A stretch of DNA of 64,000 nucleotides from an uncultured bacterium (GTDB taxonomy: Bacteria; Krumholzibacteriota; Krumholzibacteriia; LZORAL124-64-63), in contig CAIWHK010000028.1 of assembly GCA_903912525.1 (NCBI GenBank), forward strand, positions 79,625 to 143,624, written 5' to 3'. Below, in pieces: positions 1 through 7,758 of this stretch. The translations under genes and the position numbers were made by a program. The notes under the pieces are model-generated. The model was not told where the DNA came from. It saw only the letters and a list, made by a program, of their open reading frames with translations, and searched no databases. Every line of letters begins with the position of its first letter. Position 1 is the first letter of the stretch.

Positions 1-798
1 TTCATCAACCGGTTGCTGGGTCGCAGGGCCCGGCCAGCGTTCGTCTCGATCGTGGACGACGACGACCCTGCTGTCGATGAAGCGAGCCTGCGGGCCCTCG
101 AACAGAAGATCTGCCACACCTTCGTCGACCGCACGCTCCTGGCCAATGCCCTGCTGCACCGGTCCCACATCCACGTCACCGGCCAGGAACGCGGCAGCTC
201 GAACGAGCGGCTCGAGTTCCTCGGTGACGCCGTCCTGGGGCTGGTCGTCAACGAACATCTCTACCGCAGCTTCACCGACTGCTCGGAAGGCGACCTCACC
301 AAGATGAAGTCGCTGCTCGTCTGCGGCGCCTGCCTCTCGGAGGTGGCCGGCGAGCACGAACTGGGCGTCCACATCCGGATGAGCCGCAGCGAAGCGGCGA
401 CCGGCGGCCGCGAGCGGTCGTCCATCCTCGCCGACACCACCGAGGCGATCATCGGCGCGGTCTACCTCGACGGGGGACTCGAAGCCGCCCGCGGCACGAT
501 CCAGCGCATCCTCCTGGACGGAGCCGACCACGTCCTGGCCGACCGCTCCGAGCGCAACTACAAGAGCCGCCTCCAGGAACTGATCCAGGCCGAGCACAAG
601 ACGCCCCCGCGCTACCGCGTGGTCGCCGTCGAGGGTCCCGACCACGACCGCGTGTTCCGCGTCGCGGTGTCTTTTGACGGGCAGGTCCTGGGCACGGGGG
701 AGGGGCGCAACAAGAAGGCCGCCGAACAGCGGGCCGCCGAAGCTGCCCTCGAAACGCTGGAACGCGGTCAGGCTTTGCCGGGTTCTGCCGATTCCTGA
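1..798 (+). CDS. rnc: Ribonuclease III (5' end probably outside window)
   Basis: Endonuclease that cuts double-stranded RNA in rRNA and mRNA processing. The RNase III signature [12 protein letters not shown] lies near residue 63 of the supplied ORF, and a second acidic catalytic segment, [15 protein letters not shown], follows. A C-terminal double-stranded-RNA-binding domain begins at [11 protein letters not shown] and ends with the typical [16 protein letters not shown] helix. The track starts at a TTG at base 13, but the frame is open to base 1 (it reads FINRLLGRR) and no ribosome site is visible, so the true start is probably upstream of the window. A TPR gene follows 50 bases downstream on the same strand. 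Identity is secure; only the start is uncertain. Confidence 0.95.
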   Translation, partial: FINRLLGRRARPAFVSIVDDDDPAVDEASLRALEQKICHTFVDRTLLANALLHRSHIHVTGQERGSSNERLEFLGDAVLGLVVNEHLYRSFTDCSEGDLTKMKSLLVCGACLSEVAGEHELGVHIRMSRSEAATGGRERSSILADTTEAIIGAVYLDGGLEAARGTIQRILLDGADHVLADRSERNYKSRLQELIQAEHKTPPRYRVVAVEGPDHDRVFRVAVSFDGQVLGTGEGRNKKAAEQRAAEAALETLERGQALPGSADS

Positions 799-848
799 CC
801 TGTCCGTCCCGCGGCTCCGGCCGCATCCCACGACGTGAAGGAGCCCGC

Positions 849-2702
849 GTGCGATCGTTCCTCCCGGCAGCCCTGTGCTGCCTGCTGCTGCCCGCGTTCG
901 CCATGGCCGCCGCGATCCCCGACGACCCGGCGACCGGGGCCGCCGAACTGGGCAAGCCCGACGAGGACGTCCCCTACGGCGTGGCCGCCAGCTGGCTCCT
1001 GGGCCATCGCCTGCTGGTGGACGGCCGCCCCGCGGACGCGCTGCCCCTGCTGCACCAGGCCTACCGCGCCCAGCCGGACGCCATGCCGATCGCGCTCGAC
1101 TTCCAGGCCGCCCTGGTCGCCGAGGGCTACGTGCGCGACGCGCTGGCGGTCATGGACAAGCTCGTCGAGGCCCACCCCGATTCGGCGTCCTTCCGCCTGC
1201 GCCGCTCGGCCCTGCTGGCGCGCAACGGCAACGAGGACGGCGCCATGGCCGACATCCGCGCACTGCGCGAACAGGGCCAGGACACGGCCCGGTTGCTGCT
1301 GACGGAAGCGGGCCTGCTCGATCGCGCGGGCAAGGGCGATCGCGCACTCGAACTCCTGCGCGCCGGCCTGCCGCGCTTTCCGGACGCCGCCGGCGAGATC
1401 TACCTGGAAATGGCCGGTATCCTCCAGCGCGCCGGCCGCGGCGCCGAGCTTGCCGACCTGCTTGCCGAGGCGGTGAGGGCCGACCCCGATCGCCCCGCCC
1501 TGTGGGTGTTGCAACTGCAGGCGCTGGTCGATGCAGGCCGCGACGAGGACGCCCTGGCGTTGGCACGCGAGGCGGACCGCCGGTTCGGCCTTGGCGCGCC
1601 CGGCGTTGAAGGCGACGCCGGCGACGGGAGCCCTGAGCAGGCGCGCATCGACGTCGGGCTGCCTGCCGATTCGTTCGTCGTCGAACTGGCGGACCACTAC
1701 GCGCGTCGCCAGAAGGTGGACCAGGCGATCACCCTGCTGCAGCCGCTGGCCGCGCGCGGGGAACTCGGGTTGAACGCGTCGCTGTGGCTGGGGCGCATGT
1801 TGTTGGGGACCGGCAAGACGGACGAAGGCGCGAAGCTCGTCGACGGCGTGACGAAGCGTTGGCCGAAGGCGCCGCGGGGCTGGTTCCTCAAGGGCAAGGT
1901 AGCCGAGGCGGCCAGCGACTGGCCGCAGGCGCTCGGCCTGTACCGCAAGGCCGTGGAACTGGGGCCGGACGACGGCGAAGTGCGCCTGTCCTGCATCCGC
2001 GCGCTGCTGGTTGCGCGCGAGAAGGCCGCAGGCGGAACCGAGGCCAAGGCCGCGCTCGCGACGCGCCGCAAGGAACTCGGCGAGCACTGCACCGCGGCGG
2101 CCGCGCTCATCACCGACCAGGACACCGGCGGCCACATGATCCTCGGCTACGGGTTCCGGGCCGGCGGCGACCTCATGCGTGCCGCCGAGCATTTCGGCAC
2201 GGCATCCGCCGACGAGGAGCTGCGCCAGAACGCCCTGATCCAGAAGAGCCTGTGCCACGACGAGCTGGGTGAGGATGCGCTCGCGCGGGCCGACCTCGAG
2301 CAGCTGGCCCGCGAGTTCCCGGACAATGCCGAGGTCGCCAACACGTTGGGCTACTGGCTGGCCGAGAAGGCGATCGAACTCGAACGCGCCGAGAAGCTCA
2401 TCCGCCAGGCGTTGGCCACCGATGTCGGCAACGGCGCCTACCTCGATTCGCTCGGCTGGGTACTCTACCGGCAGGGGCGCTTCGAGGCCGCACTGGACTT
2501 CCTGATCCAGGCCGTCAACGTGCTGCCGGAAGACCCGGTCATCCTCGAGCACCTGGGCATGGTCCTGAAGGCCGGAGGGCAGCCCGCGCAGGCCCTCGAC
2601 GTCCTGAAGAGGTCCTTGTCGTTCGGGGCCGACGAGAAGCGCGTCGGCGCCCTGGTTCGCGAACTGGAGGCGGGCCCGGCGCCCGCCAAGGCCAAGCGGT
2701 GA
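849..2702 (+). CDS. Secreted tetratricopeptide-repeat protein
   Basis: 617-residue protein with an N-terminal signal peptide (MRSFLPAALCCLLLPAFAMA, cleavage likely after AMA) followed by helical repeats of TPR type along the whole length, for example ALDFLIQAVNVLPEDPVILEHLG near the C terminus. This suggests a periplasmic or outer-membrane-associated scaffold; no catalytic motif is visible. The GTG start at 849 is supported by AAGGAG about 8 bases upstream. The gene lies 50 bases after rnc and its stop overlaps the next ORF start (GTGA), so the two downstream genes are translationally linked. The family is recognisable but the specific partner is not. Confidence 0.85.
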   Translation: MRSFLPAALCCLLLPAFAMAAAIPDDPATGAAELGKPDEDVPYGVAASWLLGHRLLVDGRPADALPLLHQAYRAQPDAMPIALDFQAALVAEGYVRDALAVMDKLVEAHPDSASFRLRRSALLARNGNEDGAMADIRALREQGQDTARLLLTEAGLLDRAGKGDRALELLRAGLPRFPDAAGEIYLEMAGILQRAGRGAELADLLAEAVRADPDRPALWVLQLQALVDAGRDEDALALAREADRRFGLGAPGVEGDAGDGSPEQARIDVGLPADSFVVELADHYARRQKVDQAITLLQPLAARGELGLNASLWLGRMLLGTGKTDEGAKLVDGVTKRWPKAPRGWFLKGKVAEAASDWPQALGLYRKAVELGPDDGEVRLSCIRALLVAREKAAGGTEAKAALATRRKELGEHCTAAAALITDQDTGGHMILGYGFRAGGDLMRAAEHFGTASADEELRQNALIQKSLCHDELGEDALARADLEQLAREFPDNAEVANTLGYWLAEKAIELERAEKLIRQALATDVGNGAYLDSLGWVLYRQGRFEAALDFLIQAVNVLPEDPVILEHLGMVLKAGGQPAQALDVLKRSLSFGADEKRVGALVRELEAGPAPAKAKR

Positions 2703-3508
2703 TCGACCGACGCCGTACGCGGTGGCGGCTCGCGGGCGGCCTGCTCAGCGGGCTGGCGCTGCTGCTGTCGGCTCGCATGACCCTGGGGGAGGGAGCCCGG
2801 GATTCCGGCGCCGCCGACAGCGAAGCACTCTCGGTGGTGCTGGCGACCTGGCGGGCCGAGGCATTCGGCCGGGTGGCCACCGGCGCCGTCGGCTGGGTGG
2901 CCGCAGGTGACGGCACCGTTCGCCTGGACCTGGCGGTCGACGCCCAACCCGATCCGGTCCCGGGATCGAACCCGGACCCGTGGCCCGGGTTGCTCGCGCG
3001 CGAGGGCCGGGGCTGGACGCTGGTCGCGCCGCCGGCGGCCGAGGGCCTCTGCGGCGCCTGGGACCGCGAGTGGTCGGCCCCGCCGCCGGGGCTGGCGGCG
3101 CTCGCCCGCGGCGTGACGCACTGGGCCGAGGGGACCCGTGCCGACGGGACCAGCGGCGTCGGAGCCCGCGCATCCGGGGGCGGGGAGTCTTTCGTGCTGG
3201 CCGCGGCGGTTTCCGAAGCGGGCACAATGGACGCTGATCCCCTGCCGACCGGCCTGCGCCGCGAACTGGCCGGCCGGGCTCGCGGTGGCGGCGGCCCCGG
3301 CGAACGGGTCCACGTTGGCCCTCTCGCCGGCGGGGCCGTGGAGGTGCGCTCGTCGCGCCGCCCGGGCCGCCTGGTTGTGACCCCCCGCGAACAACGCCCG
3401 ACGTCGGCGACCCCCGAAGAGGTCTTCCTGCCCTGGTGGTCGCTGGGCGATATCCTGGACCTGCCGCCGCCCGCGGAATCGGGAACTTCGGGCGGACAGG
3501 CGCGTTGA
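2699..3508 (+). CDS. Hypothetical membrane-anchored or secreted protein
   Basis: 269 residues. A basic N terminus (MIDRRRTRWR) is followed by one hydrophobic segment (LAGGLLSGLALLLSA), consistent with a signal anchor. The rest is rich in Gly, Ala and Pro with no motif I recognise. It starts at a GTG that overlaps the stop of the TPR gene, so it is the second gene of that unit. Its last codons (near 3482-3506) contain a GGAAC-N16-CGTT sequence that looks like an ECF sigma promoter for the sigma gene downstream. That an ORF this GC-rich is translated is supported mainly by the tight stop/start overlap. Function unknown. Confidence 0.6.
   Translation: MIDRRRTRWRLAGGLLSGLALLLSARMTLGEGARDSGAADSEALSVVLATWRAEAFGRVATGAVGWVAAGDGTVRLDLAVDAQPDPVPGSNPDPWPGLLAREGRGWTLVAPPAAEGLCGAWDREWSAPPPGLAALARGVTHWAEGTRADGTSGVGARASGGGESFVLAAAVSEAGTMDADPLPTGLRRELAGRARGGGGPGERVHVGPLAGGAVEVRSSRRPGRLVVTPREQRPTSATPEEVFLPWWSLGDILDLPPPAESGTSGGQAR
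3482..3506 (+). promoter_or_regulatory. Candidate ECF-sigma promoter (autoregulatory) for sigma gene
   Basis: GGAAC at 3482-3486 and CGTT at 3503-3506 with a 16-base spacer, the classic layout of ECF sigma promoters. It lies about 45 bases upstream of the ECF sigma start, inside the end of the previous ORF. A sister motif with a 17-base spacer sits upstream of the primary-type sigma gene (17616). Inference from pattern and position. Confidence 0.45.
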
Positions 3509-3551
3509 AGGACCTGCGGTTCCGTTTCCCGGTCGTCGTCAGGAGCGCAAG

Positions 3552-4259
3552 GTGAACCCGTCGCGCGACAACACCCCCTTCGAGGATCCCCGACAGCAGA
3601 GGGCCGCCCTGCGCGACCTCCGCGACGAGGATCTCATCGTCCTGGTCCAACAGGGGCAGAAGCGGGCTTACGACGAAATCGTCTCCCGCTACAAAGGCCG
3701 CCTGTTCAGCTTCATCATGCGCATGGTGAAGGATCCCGCCCTGGCCGAGGAACTCACGCAGGAGACGCTGATCCGCGTCTACATCCACGCGGCCAAGTAC
3801 CGCGAGATCGCGCGATTCTCGACCTGGGTCTTCACCATCGCCACGAACCTCGTGCGCAACAAGATGCGGCAGCGCTCGCGGCGGCCGCTCACGATCAGCC
3901 TGAACCCGGCGCCCGAGGACGACGAGATGCCCGTCGACCCGGCCGACCCGCGCGCCGACACGTCCGCGCGCATCGAGCGCGAGGAACTCGGCCGCCTGAT
4001 CGCCGAGGCCACCGCGAAGATTCCCGAGCGCTACCGCGTGCCGTTCCTGCTGCGCGAGGTGGAACAGCTCAGCTACGAGGAGATCCAGCAGGTGACCGGG
4101 CTGAAGCTCGGCACCGTCCGCTCGCGGATCAACCGCGCGCGCACGCGTTTCCGCCTGCTGATCAAGCCGATGCTCAAGAACGAGACGTTGCTTGCGGAAC
4201 TCGAGGAAATCGAGGCGCGGGCGGCCGCCGAGGACAACCGGCCGGCCACGGACGAGTGA
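3552..4259 (+). CDS. ECF (RpoE-type) RNA polymerase sigma factor
   Basis: 235 residues, typical of extracytoplasmic-function sigma factors. Region 2 runs from about residue 25 to 100 (EIVSRYKGRLFSFIMRMV ... ELTQETLIRVYIHAAKYR ... FSTWVFTIATNLVRNKMR). Region 4 is near 165-215 (IPERYRVPFLLREVEQLSYEEIQQVTGLKLGTVRSRINRARTRF, a helix-turn-helix). It redirects RNA polymerase to a stress or envelope regulon. The start is GTG with AGGAG 8 bases upstream. The stop overlaps the frame of the anti-sigma gene, and the pairing with a zinc-binding anti-sigma factor indicates control by sequestration. The GGAAC/CGTT motif upstream suggests positive autoregulation. Confidence 0.93.
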   Translation: MNPSRDNTPFEDPRQQRAALRDLRDEDLIVLVQQGQKRAYDEIVSRYKGRLFSFIMRMVKDPALAEELTQETLIRVYIHAAKYREIARFSTWVFTIATNLVRNKMRQRSRRPLTISLNPAPEDDEMPVDPADPRADTSARIEREELGRLIAEATAKIPERYRVPFLLREVEQLSYEEIQQVTGLKLGTVRSRINRARTRFRLLIKPMLKNETLLAELEEIEARAAAEDNRPATDE

Positions 4260-4276
4260 TCGAAAGGAACCCCACG

Positions 4277-5050
4277 ATGCGCTGCAGCAAAGCCAGGGAT
4301 TACTTGAGTCGCGACATCGACGGACTGCTGCCTCCGGACGCGACGGCCGGTCTTCTGGTGCACCTCGACGCGTGCGAGGAGTGCCGTTCGTTCCGCGAAG
4401 ACCTGCAGACCGGGCGGCGCCTGCTGGCGGCCACCGAGCCGCAGTTGCCGGACAACTTCGACTGGAAGCTGCAGCTCAGGCTGAACCAGGCCCTGCAGCA
4501 GCGGGCGGGCGAGACGGCGTACCCGTGGCTGGAGGACGAGCCGGCGACCCGGCGCGGCGCGTGGTGGCCGGCGTTCGGCGCGGCGGCCTCGGTCGGCCTG
4601 GCGGCGGTGCTCGCGGTCGCCGTGTTCATGGGACCCCAGAGGGGAGCCCCGGTGATGACGGCGGCCGTCGGCCCGGCGCCCGTCGTGGCGACCGCGCCGG
4701 CGAACGAGCCTGCACTGGCGCCGTCGACGACGGCGACGTCGCCCGCCGCAAGCCTGGCCGGGCGTTCGGACCGGCGGTCCCTGTTCGGTGCGCCGCGCGG
4801 CGGCGGCCTCTACGACCAGGGCATCGGCCGCAGCGTCGCGACCGGCGCGCGCGTGGCGCAGCCGGGCGCGGTTATCGACCGCGGCTGGTCCGGCAACCGG
4901 CTCGAGGACCTGCAGACCATCCAGCGCCTGCGGGAACGCAACGACCAGCTCCTGCGCATGGTCTACCAGTACGAGATGCAGATGCGGACGCTCAAGGCCC
5001 GGCTTGACACCACCGGCACCCCGAACCTAGATACAGGCGACAACCATTGA
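4277..5050 (+). CDS. Anti-sigma factor, zinc-finger (ZAS/DUF3379-like) membrane protein
   Basis: Cognate anti-sigma candidate. The N-terminal zinc-binding module contains HLDACEEC (the HxxxCxxC pattern) at about residue 31. A hydrophobic stretch near residues 95-120 (FGAAASVGLAAVLAVAVFM) should cross the membrane, leaving a C-terminal periplasmic part that ends in a short coiled-coil-like segment. The track begins at a GTG at 4256, but the ATG at 4277 is better because GAAAGGA lies 8 bases before it and it gives MRCSKARDYLS, the usual family start. Translationally coupled to the sigma factor. The signal that releases the sigma factor cannot be read from the sequence. Confidence 0.85.
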   Translation: MRCSKARDYLSRDIDGLLPPDATAGLLVHLDACEECRSFREDLQTGRRLLAATEPQLPDNFDWKLQLRLNQALQQRAGETAYPWLEDEPATRRGAWWPAFGAAASVGLAAVLAVAVFMGPQRGAPVMTAAVGPAPVVATAPANEPALAPSTTATSPAASLAGRSDRRSLFGAPRGGGLYDQGIGRSVATGARVAQPGAVIDRGWSGNRLEDLQTIQRLRERNDQLLRMVYQYEMQMRTLKARLDTTGTPNLDTGDNH

Positions 5051-6003
5051 GTCGAGCGGCGGGCTCCGGCCCGCCGCCGGCAGGTCCGCTTTCCCGAGGT
5101 CGCCGCGTCTTGATCCGATCGACCGCCTTCGGCCCGGCTGCATCCGCGCAGGACCCCGGCCGCCGCTCCCGCCGCCTGGTGGCCGCCCCGGCCCGGGTTC
5201 TCCTGTCCATCGCTACCCTGTCTTTCACTATTGTCGCTTTTGTCCTCCTGGCAGCCGGCCCGGCCGCCGCTCAGGATCGCGACAGTGGCCGCCGCAAGCC
5301 TCCGGTACCCAAGCCTGTCGCCAAGCCCCAGGAATCGCCTGCGGCCACCGTTGCCGCGCCCGTATTCACGGCCGGCGGCGAGCGCTGGTTTGTCGGACTC
5401 GGGGCCGGGTTGCTGGATGCCGGCGACCTCTTCCGGGTGGAGACGGTCAACCAGGTCGTCGTACCCTGGGGGCGCGCTGGCGCCACCTGGTTCATGGCGT
5501 CCCGTTTCACGGCCACGGTGGACCCCGGCAGCGTCGCGACGGTGTTCGTCGGGCGGCGCCTGGGGCAGGGACGCTGGTGGCTGCGGGGCGAACTGGCCAG
5601 CGGCGCCTGCGACGTCACGGCCGAAGCCCTGCTCGGCGAGGGTGGGCAGGTTTACCGGTACGATCGCTTGTCGCTGCTGAGCGCCTGTCTGGCCGCCGAG
5701 GCCCGTCTGACCGCCTGGCCATCGCATCCTTACGCGTCGCTGGGGGCATCGTTCTGTGACGTCTCGGGCGACCGGGTCCCGGAACTGGACCAGTCCGTGG
5801 TCGGCGTACGCGGCGCCCTTGGCTACCGCCAGGTCCTGGGACCCATGCGCCTGACGGGTGAGGCCGCGCTGTCCCGGATGACCTTTGATCTCAAGGACTT
5901 CGTGCCGACGACTTCAACCGGTTCCCAACCCGCGGTGATCTACGATCCGGCGGGCGACTTGTGGCTCCTGGAGGTCCGTTTGGCCCTGGCGGCCGCCTGG
6001 TAA
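5047..6003 (+). CDS. Predicted outer-membrane beta-barrel or secreted protein
   Basis: The mature part alternates polar and hydrophobic residues (WFVGLGAGLLDAGDLF, GRWWLRGELASGACDV) and the protein ends in Trp, both typical of small outer-membrane barrels. A hydrophobic signal segment (VLLSIATLSFTIVAFVLLAAGPAAAQ) ends in an AAAQ cleavage site. The annotated TTG start overlaps the anti-sigma stop (TTGA) but leaves about 50 extra residues before the signal. A GTG that gives MAAPARVLLSIATL would make a more normal signal peptide but has no clear ribosome site. Third gene of the sigma/anti-sigma operon, so possibly an envelope target of that system. Function unknown. Confidence 0.6.
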   Translation: MSRAAGSGPPPAGPLSRGRRVLIRSTAFGPAASAQDPGRRSRRLVAAPARVLLSIATLSFTIVAFVLLAAGPAAAQDRDSGRRKPPVPKPVAKPQESPAATVAAPVFTAGGERWFVGLGAGLLDAGDLFRVETVNQVVVPWGRAGATWFMASRFTATVDPGSVATVFVGRRLGQGRWWLRGELASGACDVTAEALLGEGGQVYRYDRLSLLSACLAAEARLTAWPSHPYASLGASFCDVSGDRVPELDQSVVGVRGALGYRQVLGPMRLTGEAALSRMTFDLKDFVPTTSTGSQPAVIYDPAGDLWLLEVRLALAAAW

Positions 6004-6043
6004 CCGGCATTAGCCTGCGCAAGTGTCCACCCTGGAGGACAAC

Positions 6044-6069
6044 TCGGGGCGTTTTCCCGATTTTTCTTT
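6044..6069 (+). terminator. Intrinsic terminator after the sigma operon
   Basis: TCGGG and CCCGA arms (6044-6048 and 6056-6060) around a 7-base loop, followed directly by TTTTTCTTTC. It ends the sigma/anti-sigma/barrel unit and isolates parA. Confidence 0.6.
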
Positions 6070-6148
6070 CTGTCCGCCCCGATGACTCCTATATTGACCT
6101 TCTTCGCCCCTGAATCCTGCCAACCCGAGCCCGCGGGGGATATTGCCC

Positions 6149-6994
6149 ATGGGAAATGTGATCGCCGTCGTCAATCATAAGGGTGGGGTGGGCAAGACCA
6201 CCACGGCTATCAACCTGGCGGCGGGCCTGACCAGGTACAGCGATGTGACCTCGTCCTGCCTGATCATCGACATGGACCCGCACGGGTGCGCCACGAGCAC
6301 GCTGCTGGGCAAGCTCGACGGCGAGCCGCCGGCGCGCAGCGTTTTCGATGTGCTGCGCCGGGCCATCACGCCCCAGGACGGCATCGCCTCGACCATCTAC
6401 GACGAGAACATCGACCTGCTGCCGGCCAGCCCCTCGCTCGAGAGCATGGCCAAGACGCAGATCACCGACCGCCTGTCCAAGGTGGTGCAGGCCCTGTCGA
6501 CGTCGTACGGCTGGATCATCATCGACACGCCGCCGGACCTGGGCGTGCTGACCCAGAACGCGCTGGTGGCCGCCGACTACGCCCTGATCCCGACGCCCTG
6601 CACGGGCCTGGCGATCCCCACGCTGCACCAGATGAAGCAGCTCATCGAGCGCGTCCAGGAGCGCCAGAACATCTGGCTGCAGCTGATGGGCGTGCTGGTG
6701 ACGATGAAGGACGGGCGGACGCCCCTGCAGAAGAACATGAAGAAGGAGCTGGGCAACGTCTTCGGGCCGAATGACGTGTTCCGCACCATCATCACGACGA
6801 ACATCAAGATCGAGGAGGCGCCGGCCGCCTCGCAGAGCATCTACGCCTACGATTCGGGCTGCCTGGGCGCGTCGCTGTACCGCGACTGGATCAAGAAGGA
6901 ATTCCTGAAGAAGCACCAGAAGCTGGAGAAACGTAAGGTCGAGATGCGCGAGCACCTGGAACTGACCCGCGAGGCGGCGGCCGAAGAGGGCTGA
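6149..6994 (+). CDS. ParA/MinD-family ATPase (orphan)
   Basis: 282-residue deviant Walker ATPase. The Walker A motif is KGGVGKTTTAIN with the signature lysine, followed by IIDMDPHGCATSTLLG and Walker B-like IIIDTPPDLGVLTQNAL. ParA proteins dimerise on ATP, bind DNA or membrane and position plasmids, chromosomes or protein complexes. The C terminus is a charged helix (LKKHQKLEKRKVEMREHLEL) that could bind DNA or a partner. The ATG at 6149 is preferred over the TTG at 6143 because GGGGGA lies 8 bases before it. No parB or parS-like gene is adjacent, so it probably positions another cargo. The usual DPQGN motif is DPHGC here. Confidence 0.85.
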   Translation: MGNVIAVVNHKGGVGKTTTAINLAAGLTRYSDVTSSCLIIDMDPHGCATSTLLGKLDGEPPARSVFDVLRRAITPQDGIASTIYDENIDLLPASPSLESMAKTQITDRLSKVVQALSTSYGWIIIDTPPDLGVLTQNALVAADYALIPTPCTGLAIPTLHQMKQLIERVQERQNIWLQLMGVLVTMKDGRTPLQKNMKKELGNVFGPNDVFRTIITTNIKIEEAPAASQSIYAYDSGCLGASLYRDWIKKEFLKKHQKLEKRKVEMREHLELTREAAAEEG

Positions 6995-7018
6995 TCCGCG
7001 CTCGCAGCCCCGCCGCGC

Positions 7019-7663
7019 TCAGCCGCGGACGAACGGGTTGGTGGTCTTTTCCCTGCCGACGGTCGTGTCCGGGCCGTGGCCACAGACGACGATGGTTTCA
7101 TCCGGGAGCGTGTAGATGCGCTCCCGGATGCTTTTTTCCAGGGTGGGGAAATCGCCGCCCGGCAGGTCGGTCCGGCCGACCGAGCCGGCAAAGAGGCAGT
7201 CGCCGACGATCGCCAGCCCCGGCAGGCGGAACATGAGCTGTCCGGCCGCATGGCCCGGCACGTGGACCACCTCGATCAGTCCGTCACCCAGCGGGATCGT
7301 CGCGCCGTCGACCAGGTCGGTCACCAGTTGCGGCACCTCGGTGGCCGCGAAGCCGTAGGCCTCCTGGATCAGCGGCATCTGGTGGATCATCGCGGCATCG
7401 TCCGGGTGGCAGCGCAGGGGCAGCCCGCAGGCGCGCCCGACGGCGGCCGCGGCGCCGACGTGGTCGAAGTGCCCGTGGGTGGCGATCAGGGCCGTCAGCC
7501 GGCAACCCGAGCGCTCGACCCAGGACAGCAGGCGCTCGGGCTCGTCGCCCGGGTCGATCAGGACGGCCTGGCCGCTGGCCGGCGCCGTCAGCAGCACCGC
7601 GTTCATCTGCAGGGGCCCGACCGGGCGCACGTCCCAGGTATAATCCGATGTGCTGAAGGCCAT
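7019..7663 (-). CDS. MBL-fold metallohydrolase, glyoxalase II-like
   Basis: Zinc-dependent beta-lactamase-fold hydrolase of the short glyoxalase-II/YcbL group (about 215 residues). All metal motifs are present: THGHFDH, HVPGHAAG, GDCLFAGSVGR and the terminal GHGPDTTVG. It probably hydrolyses a thioester such as S-lactoylglutathione or a related bacillithiol/CoA adduct; the substrate cannot be fixed from the sequence. The ATG at 7663 (MAFSTSDYTW) is chosen over the upstream TTG because GGGAG lies 8 bases before it. It is convergent with parA, and ino1 lies upstream of it on the same strand, separated by a strong hairpin terminator. Confidence 0.85.
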   Translation of the reverse strand: MAFSTSDYTWDVRPVGPLQMNAVLLTAPASGQAVLIDPGDEPERLLSWVERSGCRLTALIATHGHFDHVGAAAAVGRACGLPLRCHPDDAAMIHQMPLIQEAYGFAATEVPQLVTDLVDGATIPLGDGLIEVVHVPGHAAGQLMFRLPGLAIVGDCLFAGSVGRTDLPGGDFPTLEKSIRERIYTLPDETIVVCGHGPDTTVGREKTTNPFVRG

Positions 7664-7700
7664 GGGGCGTCTCCCGGGCAAGCGGTCGTTGGTTCGTGAA

Positions 7701-7732
7701 AGAGCCGGCTCCAGGTTTCCGGAGCCGGCTCT
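7701..7732 (-). terminator. Intrinsic terminator after ino1
   Basis: Perfect 12-bp inverted repeat AGAGCCGGCTCC / GGAGCCGGCTCT with an 8-base loop. Read on the minus strand it is followed by TTTC. It lies between the ino1 stop and the metallohydrolase start. Confidence 0.65.
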
Positions 7733-7758
7733 GTCTATCCCATCATCGCTCGGTCAGC

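Noticed and set aside
768-2552. 594-residue minus-strand ORF opposite the TPR gene
   Set aside because: GC-rich third positions keep the opposite strand open; no ribosome site, no domain, and the plus strand has a signal peptide and TPRs.
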